A stretch of 64,000 nucleotides of DNA from Pseudorhizobium flavum (GCF_902502825.2 NZ_LR723671.1:124001-188000), one strand, 5' to 3'. Positions 35,989-45,922 are shown, counted from the stretch's first letter. Notes: generated from the letters alone by a model not told the origin. Made by a program: numbers and translations.

Positions 35989-36930
35989 TTAGAGCAGGTA
36001 TTCCTTCAGCAGGGATTCGCTCTTCGCAAAGGATTCGCGGCCGCGCTGGCGGAGGATGTTGAGCTTCTTAAGGTCGTGTTCGAAAAGGTCAGTAGCCATT
36101 TCCGGCTGCTCGAACGTGTCAGATATGCGAACGGTCGGCACGTCCTTGAAAAGGATCACACGGAGCTGATCCATTGACTGCGTGTTAATTTCGAGCGTCT
36201 TTTGAAGCAGCTGAACACTTTGTAGATATTGCGCCCAATACATCTTGCTGAACATCGACTGTTTGGGGCTGGGGTAAACACCGACGCCAACGCTCACGAC
36301 GCGGAGGTCTTCGTGCGCCAATCCAAGCGCTCGGGTGGCATCCGCGATGGCGTAAAGGGTAGGGTTATTGGCGCAGTATCCGCCGTCTACCAACTTCACT
36401 TCATCGCCGCCTGCTGTCGTCACAGTCTTGGGCGAAAAGAAGGGGAAGGCGGAGCAGGAAGCTTGGACAGCGTCACCAATCTTGACGCCAAAGCCGGGCT
36501 TGAACGTGCCTTTGCGGCCGTGAGCCTGCTTCACGTCGCCCTTAAAGATCATCGGGCGCTCAATCACCCATTTCGTAGTGACGATGCCAACGCCGGTTTT
36601 AACCTCGTCAAACTTGGCCTCCCCGAAGATCTTTTCGGAAAGCGCGGCCAGTTTTGCGGATTTCTGCTCAGGCTTTCTCAGCCGCATGATGTCCGGGACA
36701 TAAGTCTTGTAGTTGTCATGGATTTCATCGACCGACATGCCGAGCGCAATCATGGATGCGATGATGGCACCGGTGCTCGTCCCAAACACTAGGTCGAATT
36801 TCTCGGAGAGGCGGCACCCGATAAGACCTTCGATTTCGGCTAAGACTCCAAGGGTATAGAAGCCTTTGGCGCCACCGCCATCAAGGCTGAGAATCCGATA
36901 AGGTTTATTTTCTTCTGCCATATCGGCCAC
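35989..36930 (-). CDS. capV: CapV-like patatin phospholipase, CBASS effector
   Basis: A 313-aa patatin-like lipase. The oxyanion loop DGGGAKG is at 17-23, the nucleophile elbow GTSTG at 50-54 (Ser52), and the catalytic Asp in VDGGY (D182). CapV enzymes degrade membrane phospholipids when they bind the second messenger, killing the infected cell. It precedes the CD-NTase by 10 bp, forming a two-gene operon. Confidence 0.94.
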   Translation of the reverse strand: MADMAEENKPYRILSLDGGGAKGFYTLGVLAEIEGLIGCRLSEKFDLVFGTSTGAIIASMIALGMSVDEIHDNYKTYVPDIMRLRKPEQKSAKLAALSEKIFGEAKFDEVKTGVGIVTTKWVIERPMIFKGDVKQAHGRKGTFKPGFGVKIGDAVQASCSAFPFFSPKTVTTAGGDEVKLVDGGYCANNPTLYAIADATRALGLAHEDLRVVSVGVGVYPSPKQSMFSKMYWAQYLQSVQLLQKTLEINTQSMDQLRVILFKDVPTVRISDTFEQPEMATDLFEHDLKKLNILRQRGRESFAKSESLLKEYLL

Positions 36931-37297
36931 GACACTTCCTCCGCGCTTACAACCTATAAAGGAAATTCACTCACATGTCTTACGTGTGAGGGTGTTGTCC
37001 ACCGAGAAAGCAGCGCCGGCCGGCACCGATACTTGAAATTAAGTCTTACTTTGCTGTGGGCACGCGTCTGTATTACCGATGATGCTCCGCGTGCATTCGC
37101 GAGCGCCGTAGCGTTGGGGACAGCGTAACGCACGCGATCCGCAGTCAGCTTTGGCAAGCAGTTCGCTTCAAATAATCCGGGATTGGTCTGTTCATAACAT
37201 TCGCGGCTTCAATCAATCTTGTTGAAGATTGCTGGGTATCGCTATCATACTAGGGCGAAACGCTAAGTTGTAGTTTGCGGGTCCAGGTTAGATACAG
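36931..37297. other. Divergent control region between CBASS and the NERD-helicase cassette
   Basis: No gene seen in 367 bp; it must hold promoters for both operons. Facing right, TTGAAG (37222) and TATCAT (37243) are a weak candidate pair with a short 15-nt spacer. Confidence 0.45.
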
Positions 37298-40200
37298 ATG
37301 AAGATTGATTTCTTAAGCCCAAAAGGCCCGCAACCCGCAGAGCAGTTCGGCTTGAACGAGTTTCGTTCGAAGCTCCCGCCGAGCTGGAAAGGGTACGCAA
37401 ATTTCTACCTGCGCAACGAAAAGCGTCGGGGCCAGGACCGCGAGATTGATGTGGTCCTGATCACTCCAGACCGGCTAATTATCGTCGATTTGAAGCACGG
37501 GCGAGGGAAGTTCGAGAGCCGAAGCGGATCTTGGTTCCAAAACGGCGAGCCAATTGGTCAGTCGGCGGCGGTAAAGATCCGTGAGAACGCGAAAGTCCTC
37601 GCGAGTACCATCCGCAAGCATGTGCAACAGATCCATGGCGCGCCACCTGTCGAAAGTGCCGTTGTGTTTACTAACCCTCATGCGGATTTCTCGAACCTCG
37701 AGCAACACGAGAAGGACCGTTGTTTCACAATCGACGAGTTCACCCGCATCGGCAACGAGAGCGTCTTTCGAACTTACTTCACAACGCATTCAAGTTTCGG
37801 AGGCTCGACGTCGCTGGCGGCCGGTCAGCACCTGTTTGGGCTTCAACGGTTTTTTACAAACGACAAGCATATCGGTGCGACGCCTGCGAAGTACCACGGG
37901 TTTATTCCAACAGGGACCCCTGAATTCCGACATCCATTGTATGAAGAGTTTTCGTGCCAAGACGAAGCTAATCCAAAATATACGGGATTGCTCCGACTGT
38001 GGGATTTCAGCCGGGATCCAGAGGCATTTGCCGTTGAGGAGCTTCGACGCCCTGTAGCTGAGCGGGAGCGAACAGCGCTTGGCCATATCCGATCAACCAA
38101 TCCCCATTACTTCGACAACTTTGTCCTTAGGTCGCAAGCCCATGACCGTGAGTATGGGCTAAATTTTTCAGAGGTTTTTGAAAAGCATCCTGATTTGGTA
38201 CGCCTTACGCGTTACGTCGGAACCATCTCGGAGTTGCCCATAGGCAGACGGGTAGAGATCGCAAAGCTCTTTTTGGACCGAGTTGCGGAACTCCATCGCG
38301 TCAAACTAGCCCACCGAGATCTCGACCGGCATTCAATTTGGATTGATGAAAGACGCAGCAGCGTTGTTCTCTCCGGGTTCGGTGCCTCGCATTTCCCTGA
38401 TGTAGAAACTATCGGCGATAAGCGCGCCAAGCTCCTAGCCGGCGGTGTTCGAACGCCGGAAGATACGGCACAAGGACCTGTGGCATCTCCGTTCCGTCAA
38501 GATGTTTTCCTATCTGCCGCGGCGGTATTTGGGATATTGACGGGACGCCGTATAGAGCTTGTGGACGATGTCCCCTATTGGTCAGAGGGGCTGCTGGAAA
38601 CGGCTGAAATGACCGAATACCGACACTTTAAGGCTTGGTTTGAACGAGCGCTGGATTGGGACCCATCGAAGCGCTTCAATGACGGGATTGAGGCCAGCAG
38701 CGCATTTGTCGACTCCATTTCCCGGAGCGCGTCCTTCAACGTTGAAAAGCAGCTAGCCCAGTATCGTCGAGAAATCGACCTCATGGACTATGCCGCCAAT
38801 GTCGACGAATGGTTCAAGCGCACGCCGTACCGCGTGCTGAAATCCGGGCCGCTACTTATCAAAAATTGGCCCCAGCAGTACATAGGAGATGTAAGGACGT
38901 CAGCTCTTGCCCTGCTCGCGTTTTTCTCCCGTGGGGCCAAACTGGAGGGACTTGCAGCGCCGTGGGCCCCGAGAATTCGCCAGAGTTGCCTTTGCATGGA
39001 CGGGTTATTCCTAGCCCAGGACTGGGTCGATGGCAGCAAACTTTCGGAGGTAGATTGGAGCGATTATGACGAAGGTAGCATTGCCGCCTTCTTGACTAAG
39101 CTTTTCGACGCTGTCGATGAACTTCACGCCGCCGGCTTGTCACATGGTGATCTAAAACCAGCAAACATCATTGTGTCCCAAACTGAGGAAAGCGCAATTG
39201 TACCGGTTATTATCGATCTTCTCGACTTTTCCCGGCCGGACGATGGTGATCGGTCATCCCCAGCCTACTGCCCACCCTATCAGAATGATGATCTACAACT
39301 CCGTGACCGATTTGCAGCAGGGCAAATAGCTGTCGAGCTGATCGGCGCATGGGTGCAGAACAGCAGACATGAAACCCATCTTCAGCAGAGAATCGCCGAA
39401 GGGGTGCTGAAATCGAACGCGGAAGAGGATTATTGGTCGACGCTTAAGCCACTAAGGGACGCGCTGTCTGCCACAAAAAGCACCAGTGAGAGCGTTGGTC
39501 TGAACCTCTCTGTCGAGTTTCGCGATCCAAAATTTCCCGGCGCAATGCTTGCAGACAACGGGAGATTCTGCGTCGTTCTCCGTGAAGCGAAGAACCAAAT
39601 CGAGGTCTATGGCTTCGACCAAAAACTACAAATCGATTTCGATCGGAAGGACATGAAACCGCGAAAGGCGGCGATGTACAGCGTAGGCGCAAAGGAATCC
39701 AATTGGGCTGGGTCGAATAGCGTAATGCAGTTCCAGGGAGAGATTCGGATAACCCACGCTTTGACCACGAGATTTGCAGGGTTCGAGCAAATTTTTGAGC
39801 AGGTAGCCACCCGACTCCAATCGACCGAGGAACAATCGCAACCTGGTGATGCGGGAGCGGCGGGCAGTGTTACGGCAGGGCCGGCAAAGAAGCCGATCCT
39901 GTCGCTGCCGGGTGGCCCTGCTGCGAAGGCGGTATTTCCCGTTGCAAAATTTTGGGAGGAAACGATCCTCGCCGAGGAAGATATTCTTCCCGAAATCAAG
40001 CTTATTGAACTGCCGCGCGAAACCCACGAGCCGGGCACCATTTTGTTGACCTGCGATGAAGTTCCAGCGGTTGATGCCGTTGATGTTCGAACGGGGCAGT
40101 TCGCCACCGTAACCTGGAACGGCGAGCGTATTGGAGATCTCGATACCGCGCGAGCGGGCCACGGAAAGGTGCTCGTCCGAAACGCACGGTCGTTCCGGCG

Positions 40201-42121
40201 TCTTCAGCCAAATGACGTTCTGAAGATCCAATCTCCGGATAACCGGTCAAGCTTCCGGCGCAGATCTAGGGCGGTAGATAGGATACTGCGCGGTCAGGCA
40301 CAGATCGCCAATCTCATCTCCTATTTCAATCCCGTTGCAAAAATAGAGCCGGCCTCGTTGGCGGAACCCATTCCCGCCGGCGCACTCGATAAATACGGGC
40401 TGAATCCACAGCAGGAAGAGGCGTTCCGTCATCTTTGGTCCAATGGACCCGTTGGGCTTCTTCAAGGACCGCCGGGCACGGGTAAGACGTACTTTACGTC
40501 GGCATTTGTGCATTGGGCATTGAACGACGGAAAGCTTCGTAACGTCTTGGTCCTTTCCCAGTCTCACGAGGCCGTCAACACGGTGGCCGAACGCGTTCTT
40601 AAAGTTTTCAATGACCTAGGCGGTGAGGTGGACCTTCTGCGCGTCGGGCAATACGACAAGATCTCCCCGCAGTTGCGGCGATATCATTCTCAGTCTGTCC
40701 AGGACCGATACCGGGAGCTTTTCCGGGTAGAGTTGAAGGATCGCGTCTCAACAGTTGCCAGAAAACTCGGGCTGGACCGAGGCTACGTCAGAGAAGCCGT
40801 CGAAATTGAGGCGTCGATAGGCTCCATCGTCAGACAAATAGAACTGGCGGAACAAGATCTAGGATCTACTGACCTCGACGCAGACGTCGTGGCCGCGGCG
40901 GGAAGGCGTCTCGGGACGCTAAACCGGACGCTGGAGAGATTTCTGGCCGACGACATTGTTCCACGGGAAGGGACACCCTTCGAGATACTGGAAGAGGTCC
41001 GCGACGAAATTGCAAAGCGTCACCATGTTTTTGATCCCGATGCTCGCGATCGACTACTTAGATTGCTCGATCTGTCGAGGAGTTGGTTATCTGTCCTGAG
41101 CGCTCGATCGAGAAACCTCGAAGAATTTCTAGCACGTAGCAGGAATCTGGTTTGCGGCACATGTGTCGGTATTGGCCGACATGGTTTAGGCTTGGAAAAG
41201 GGAGTCTTTGATCTGGTAATTATCGACGAGGCCGCGCGGTGCACGCCGGGTGAACTGGCAGTCGGAATGCAGTCCGGAAAGAGGATTCTACTAGTTGGCG
41301 ACCACAGGCAACTGCCTCCGCTTTTCGAGCACGACGCACTCAAAGCGATTGGGAAAAAACTTCCGGGTTTTGGACCGGAGGACTTCAAAAAGAGTGACTT
41401 TGAACGCGCCTTCTCCTCAAGCTACGGTAAATCAATCGCGAGAACGCTCAAGACCCAGTACCGGATGGCGAAGGAAATCGGCTCTCTCGTGTCGGAAACG
41501 TTCTATCCTGGCGAGGATCTGGAAACCGATCGCGACCAGCCAGCGGACATTTATGATCACTTGCCTGCCCCGTTCGACAAACAGGTAGTGTGGCTTGACA
41601 CAGGCTCTTCGAAAAAGGGAAGCAGCGACAGCGAGGCGGGTACAAGCTTCATCAACCGTCGTGAAGCGATTGAAGTTATGGGGCTATTGAAGAAAGTCGC
41701 AGCGTCCCATGAATTTCTGGCGAAAGCGCCGGCCGCTCTCAAACTAAAAGATGGAGAAGCAGTAATCGGGGTCATATGCACCTACGCGCAGCAGGCGGAG
41801 CTCATTGAAAACATGATCGTGGCATCGGACCTGCCCTCAGATTTTCGCTCCTTAGTCAAGGTTGACACCGTTGATGCCTACCAGGGAAAGGAAAACCGGA
41901 TCGTGATCCTGTCACTGGTGCGCAATAATAGTGAAGACGCAATGGGGCACGTTAAGAGCCGCAACCGCGTCAACGTCGCGATCTCTCGCGCTATGGATCG
42001 ACTCCTGATTATCGGCGCAGCCGCGATGTTCGAGAAGGGAAACAACTCGCTAAAACCGATCGTGCGTCACCTGAAGGCCAGAAATCGGATTATTTCGATC
42101 ACAGCGCTGGGTGGTGCATAA
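37298..42121 (+). CDS. NERD nuclease / double kinase-like / UPF1-like helicase fusion, candidate defence protein
   Basis: A 1607-aa multidomain protein. Residues ~15-75 form a NERD nuclease (REIDVVLITPDRLIIVDLKHG; D51, D64 and K66, the D-xK pattern). Residues ~290-480 are kinase-like: the catalytic loop is HRDLDRHSI (339-), but the DFG place reads SGFG (359-362), so this copy is probably inactive. Residues ~500-720 hold a second kinase-like domain with HGDLKPANI (H616, D618) and LLDFS. An SF1 UPF1/COG1112-type helicase fills the last ~600 residues: GPPGTGKT 1057-1064, DEAA 1310-1313, GDHRQLPP, QYRM, DAYQGKENR and VAISRA. Kinase-helicase fusions occur in Mokosh type I (MkoA), and NERD-helicases in other defence systems; this combination is not one I can match exactly. 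First of three co-directional genes. Confidence 0.85.
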   Translation: MKIDFLSPKGPQPAEQFGLNEFRSKLPPSWKGYANFYLRNEKRRGQDREIDVVLITPDRLIIVDLKHGRGKFESRSGSWFQNGEPIGQSAAVKIRENAKVLASTIRKHVQQIHGAPPVESAVVFTNPHADFSNLEQHEKDRCFTIDEFTRIGNESVFRTYFTTHSSFGGSTSLAAGQHLFGLQRFFTNDKHIGATPAKYHGFIPTGTPEFRHPLYEEFSCQDEANPKYTGLLRLWDFSRDPEAFAVEELRRPVAERERTALGHIRSTNPHYFDNFVLRSQAHDREYGLNFSEVFEKHPDLVRLTRYVGTISELPIGRRVEIAKLFLDRVAELHRVKLAHRDLDRHSIWIDERRSSVVLSGFGASHFPDVETIGDKRAKLLAGGVRTPEDTAQGPVASPFRQDVFLSAAAVFGILTGRRIELVDDVPYWSEGLLETAEMTEYRHFKAWFERALDWDPSKRFNDGIEASSAFVDSISRSASFNVEKQLAQYRREIDLMDYAANVDEWFKRTPYRVLKSGPLLIKNWPQQYIGDVRTSALALLAFFSRGAKLEGLAAPWAPRIRQSCLCMDGLFLAQDWVDGSKLSEVDWSDYDEGSIAAFLTKLFDAVDELHAAGLSHGDLKPANIIVSQTEESAIVPVIIDLLDFSRPDDGDRSSPAYCPPYQNDDLQLRDRFAAGQIAVELIGAWVQNSRHETHLQQRIAEGVLKSNAEEDYWSTLKPLRDALSATKSTSESVGLNLSVEFRDPKFPGAMLADNGRFCVVLREAKNQIEVYGFDQKLQIDFDRKDMKPRKAAMYSVGAKESNWAGSNSVMQFQGEIRITHALTTRFAGFEQIFEQVATRLQSTEEQSQPGDAGAAGSVTAGPAKKPILSLPGGPAAKAVFPVAKFWEETILAEEDILPEIKLIELPRETHEPGTILLTCDEVPAVDAVDVRTGQFATVTWNGERIGDLDTARAGHGKVLVRNARSFRRLQPNDVLKIQSPDNRSSFRRRSRAVDRILRGQAQIANLISYFNPVAKIEPASLAEPIPAGALDKYGLNPQQEEAFRHLWSNGPVGLLQGPPGTGKTYFTSAFVHWALNDGKLRNVLVLSQSHEAVNTVAERVLKVFNDLGGEVDLLRVGQYDKISPQLRRYHSQSVQDRYRELFRVELKDRVSTVARKLGLDRGYVREAVEIEASIGSIVRQIELAEQDLGSTDLDADVVAAAGRRLGTLNRTLERFLADDIVPREGTPFEILEEVRDEIAKRHHVFDPDARDRLLRLLDLSRSWLSVLSARSRNLEEFLARSRNLVCGTCVGIGRHGLGLEKGVFDLVIIDEAARCTPGELAVGMQSGKRILLVGDHRQLPPLFEHDALKAIGKKLPGFGPEDFKKSDFERAFSSSYGKSIARTLKTQYRMAKEIGSLVSETFYPGEDLETDRDQPADIYDHLPAPFDKQVVWLDTGSSKKGSSDSEAGTSFINRREAIEVMGLLKKVAASHEFLAKAPAALKLKDGEAVIGVICTYAQQAELIENMIVASDLPSDFRSLVKVDTVDAYQGKENRIVILSLVRNNSEDAMGHVKSRNRVNVAISRAMDRLLIIGAAAMFEKGNNSLKPIVRHLKARNRIISITALGGA

Positions 42122-43612
42122 ATGTCCAGTCCACCGAAAGTTGACCCCGCGGCCCAAGGCAATTCCTTGCCCCCAATAGAAATCGATGAAGTTTCATTTC
42201 TGGTGCGAGCGCAAAAGTTTCGGATCTCTGCCACAGCGATGAGGCGTTCACCTATTTCGTTGGCGACCGAGTACGCAATCCGTCTAATCCATCTCGTCCC
42301 CGAAATTGGACCAGATGCGATCGGAGAGTATTTTGGTTTCGAGGAGGTGGAAACCCGTGTTCTCCTGCAAGATATCTTGGAGACAGGGCTGGTGCTGGAA
42401 AATTCCGGAAGACTAACGTTGTCGGCGCGCGGATATGAGGCAATCTCGCCCGTTTCGGAGGAACTGGAGATTTTTGCGCGCGAGGAAATTAGGACCTCTC
42501 AATCCTTCGACCTCATTGCCCTTGCACCCGTGGATGAAGTCTCAATCGCCCCTAGCATCGCGCGAAGGATTCCCGAAATAAGTATTCCCGACCGGGAAAA
42601 AGCAGCAAATGCAGGCTCTCAGGTTGGTCGCGCATTTGAGGACCATTTCCTCGAGTGGAGGCAGCGCAACGGGACACGTAATCGCACTGATGACCTCAAG
42701 TTCGAAGCAGCGGCTGACGTTCAGCAAATCAAGACGTTCGCCGCTCCTTTCCACATCTCCATCCAGTACCATCAGGAAGATCCGGTCGGCTTGGAGCCAG
42801 ATTTCCGGCCATTGCAAACTAAGGGCAGGCCAGGATCCAGAAAACCGCTGATCGAGGCGCTAAGTGCGCGCTTGTCGAGCATGCGCGCTCCGCCGGATGC
42901 CGATTTAGGCTTTCGATGGCTCCGCGATATAGATGGAGACCTTTTGTCCCTTGCTGGCTTCAATGGCATGTCGGACGTGCGGTCGTGGATGGCGAAATGC
43001 CAGGATGAGACGGGGAAGCTTCTGACCCATCCCTACGACCCCGGTTTGCGTCTAGCGGGCTCTATTTCGGGCAGGTTCGTGCGCAACGCTCTGATAGACT
43101 GGACCAGGCTTCAGGCTCCATCCGATCCAACGCCCCTCTTCTGGATTCCTCCGCATGCCGACTACTGGGGAAAGAGTCTTGCATTCGCCGCTGTCGTTCG
43201 TGAACTCAACGCTCAGGAAGCCGAGGGTATAGTCCTGATGGCACGCAACGGGCTCGTTGCTCGCGATGCAAATTGGTGGCGCCGAACGTTTGGGAGAAGT
43301 GAAAAACATGATTCATTATTCGACCGTTGTATCGGCGTCTCTAGCGATTTGCCAAAGTCCTTAGAGGTTATAGTAAAGCCGAATTCGTGGGCTCTAGCAC
43401 TTGTTCACACAATCGAAACCAGATCGGGTCTCCCTCTACCGATCGGGTACATCACAGCCGATAATGTTGTTGTTCAGGCGATTACTCGAGCTGTGGCCGA
43501 CGTGGCGAGCACCGCGCCGAGTGCGAATGCGATGCTGTGGATCAGGCAAGACGAGACACCCGATGCCGCTCTAAATGCAATTGACACCGCACTTGGCATC
43601 GAGACGGTTTAG
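42122..43612 (+). CDS. Unknown protein with winged-helix-like N-terminus, partner of the NERD-helicase
   Basis: A 496-aa protein whose ATG follows the helicase stop directly, so the two are translationally coupled. Residues ~45-120 look like a winged helix (ATEYAIRLIHLVPEIGPDAIGEYFG; LQDILETGLVLENSGRLTLSARG). The rest has no family I recognise. I looked for a PLD HxKxxxxD motif, because Mokosh type I pairs its helicase with a PLD nuclease, and found none. It may be a sensor or effector subunit; no function is assigned. Confidence 0.8.
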   Translation: MSSPPKVDPAAQGNSLPPIEIDEVSFLVRAQKFRISATAMRRSPISLATEYAIRLIHLVPEIGPDAIGEYFGFEEVETRVLLQDILETGLVLENSGRLTLSARGYEAISPVSEELEIFAREEIRTSQSFDLIALAPVDEVSIAPSIARRIPEISIPDREKAANAGSQVGRAFEDHFLEWRQRNGTRNRTDDLKFEAAADVQQIKTFAAPFHISIQYHQEDPVGLEPDFRPLQTKGRPGSRKPLIEALSARLSSMRAPPDADLGFRWLRDIDGDLLSLAGFNGMSDVRSWMAKCQDETGKLLTHPYDPGLRLAGSISGRFVRNALIDWTRLQAPSDPTPLFWIPPHADYWGKSLAFAAVVRELNAQEAEGIVLMARNGLVARDANWWRRTFGRSEKHDSLFDRCIGVSSDLPKSLEVIVKPNSWALALVHTIETRSGLPLPIGYITADNVVVQAITRAVADVASTAPSANAMLWIRQDETPDAALNAIDTALGIETV

Positions 43613-43671
43613 GGTCTTTCTTCGAGGACCGTGAGAATGGGCGTCAGTGGAAACAAAGCCTGAGTAAGCTC

Positions 43672-44556
43672 GTGAAACGCAAACTTTTCATCATCGGAAA
43701 TGGCTTCGATTTGCACCATGGACTTGAGTCGAGATATTCTGATTTTGCCTCTTACCTCGAACGCGTGGACCCGCCTACGTTCCGCATTGCCGAGGAATAT
43801 GTCGTGCCCGACAAGGACCTCTGGAGTATTCTTGAAGAGCGGCTTGCCGAGGTCGACGTGGACCAGATCGAAGACTACGCAGAGAATTTCCTGGCCTCCT
43901 ACGGTGCCGAGGACTGGAGCGACTCTGGACATCATGATTACGAGTACGAGATAGGGCAGATCTGTGATGCAATCTCCACAACATTGCGCAGGCATTTCGC
44001 CGACTGGGTTCGTCAGCTTGAAATCCCTGCCCATGTTGCGCGCCCGGTGCGATGCATAGATCCGAACGCCACCTTCCTGAATTTCAACTACACCCCCACC
44101 CTGCAGCGGCTATACGACGTCGCCAACGATCATGTCCTGCATATTCATGGGTCTGCAATGGACGCCACATCCGAGATCGTTCTCGGGCACGCGTGGAATA
44201 GGCAAGCCTCCGAACTACGCTCACGTTTTACGGATGAGGATACCGATGTTCGGGTCGCCGGAGGCTTTCAGCTAATTGATGACCTGCTAGCGGCGACGTA
44301 CAAGCCGACTGAAGAACTTCTGGTTCGAAACAAAGTTTTCTTTGATGACCTGAGTGGCGTCACCGAGGTTTTCGTTCTTGGCCATTCCCTGGCCCATGTT
44401 GACGAACCGTACTTCTGCGCGGTGCTCGATCGTGTAGACGCGAAAGCTAATTGGTCAGTCAGCTATTACAACGATGAGGATGCTGTGAGGTTGGCAGCAA
44501 AGAGTATTGGAATACCAAGTGCGAGCGTTCAGCTAAAGCAAATCGGCGATCTGTAG
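43672..44556 (+). CDS. AbiH-family abortive-infection protein
   Basis: A 294-aa protein starting KRKLFIIGNGFDLHHGL, the AbiH signature (IGNGFDL), followed by YSDFASYL and the FLNFNYTPTLQRLY, HIHGS and VLGHSLAHVDEPY blocks. AbiH proteins give abortive phage resistance by an undefined mechanism. It starts with GTG, 59 bp after the 496-aa gene on the same strand, and so may belong to the same transcript; whether it is functionally part of the cassette is inference. The 160-bp gap after it contains no gene. Confidence 0.9.
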   Translation: MKRKLFIIGNGFDLHHGLESRYSDFASYLERVDPPTFRIAEEYVVPDKDLWSILEERLAEVDVDQIEDYAENFLASYGAEDWSDSGHHDYEYEIGQICDAISTTLRRHFADWVRQLEIPAHVARPVRCIDPNATFLNFNYTPTLQRLYDVANDHVLHIHGSAMDATSEIVLGHAWNRQASELRSRFTDEDTDVRVAGGFQLIDDLLAATYKPTEELLVRNKVFFDDLSGVTEVFVLGHSLAHVDEPYFCAVLDRVDAKANWSVSYYNDEDAVRLAAKSIGIPSASVQLKQIGDL

Positions 44557-44717
44557 GATTCACATCGCTTCTGCGATGCAGTTGCAACGTTTAATTTCGG
44601 GCTCAATGGACGACGCCGACATTCTTAGTCTTCCAATAGAAGCAGATGCCGTTACATGTTTGTTTCCCTCTCGCACTATGCTACTGAGCTATGAGCGAGT
44701 CGGACGCATTGCTTCAA

Positions 44718-45273
44718 CTACGATAGCCAATTGATGCTGTTGAATCGACTATAAAGTTTCGCTGCGTACTCTTTGTCGATGTGATGAGCAAATGCTATCA
44801 AACCGGCAATATGCTTTCGCATCCCAACAATCGAGTCGAAACCTCGGTTATGCATGTGAAGTTTAACGCCGATTCTATCGCTAGTGAGGGCATAAAGATG
44901 CGTCTCAATGTTGTTGCGGAATTTCTTCGAAAGCTTTGTATGATCTGTATCAACGGCTACCCCGAGCACCAGTTTTCGAGCGCCGGGAGGAATTATTCTC
45001 GACTTCAGTTTATTACTGGAGAATCCCTGTCGCACGAGGGTCCGCGTCGCGAGTGCCATCATCTGGGCAGCTTGTCCTCTTGAGACTTTCCCATCTGTCG
45101 AGAAAGCGAGGTCATCCGCATAGCGCGTGTAGGTCCAACCGCGACTCGAGGCCAATGCGTCAAGTTCTTCATCAAGCTGGCGCGCTACGAGATTCGCCAG
45201 CATAGGGCTTGATGGCGCTCCCTGTGGCAAGTGACCGGGGGTGTATTTTTCATGTGGTAGGCGCCCATCGTCG
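44718..45273 (-). pseudogene. Retron-type reverse transcriptase, 5' end lost at an IS256-family element
   Basis: About 185 native codons of the RT C-terminal half remain: LPQGAPSSPMLANL, then YTRYADDLAFSTD (catalytic YADD), and the thumb region ending GLIAFAHHIDKEYAAKL, all as in retron RTs. Native sequence stops where the IS256-family inverted repeat begins (45274). The missing 5' half was not found on the other side of the IS, nor was a retron ncRNA, so the locus is broken. Palm motifs upstream of LPQG are absent, so it cannot be active as is. Confidence 0.85.
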
Positions 45274-45922
45274 ATCGTGTCCCGGGGCGTGGTGTAGCTG
45301 GATTTCATAGCCATCGGTGATTTCCGGTAGGGTCGGGTTGCTTAGAGCCAACCTGAAGGACACCACCGATGACCGACGACATGATGAACCTGCGCTCACT
45401 CGTTGAGAAGAGCGCCGATGCCGATTTGCTGCGCGAGATGATCGGCTTTGCAGCCGAGAAGCTGATGGCGCTGGAGGTGAGCACGAAGACGGGCGCTGGA
45501 TACGGCGAGAAGAATGGCTTCCGACTGGCCCAACGAAACGGTTATCGCGACCGGGATTGGGAGACACGGGCGGGCACCGTCGAGCTTCGCATTCCCAAGC
45601 TTCGCACAGGCAGCTATTTCCCGAGCTTTCTCGAACCACGCCGCATGGCAGAGAAGGCCCTGACGGCGGTTATCCAAGAGGCTTACATCCAAGGCGTTTC
45701 GACCCGATCCGTCGATGATCTCGTCAAGGCCATGGGCATGAGCGGCATCTCCAAAAGCCAGGTCTCCCGGCTCTGCGAGGAGATCGACGAGAAGGTGAAG
45801 GCTTTCCTCGACCGGCCCATCGAGGGCGAGTGGCCATACCTCTGGATCGATGCCACCTACCTGAAGGTTTGAACCGCGCCGGGTTTGCCGGAGGCTCCAA
45901 CTTCTGAGAGAGTGGAGCCACT

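Noticed and set aside
42122..43612. PLD nuclease identity (Mokosh MkoB) for the 496-aa protein
   Set aside because: No HxKxxxxD motif in either half, so the Mokosh partner cannot be claimed.
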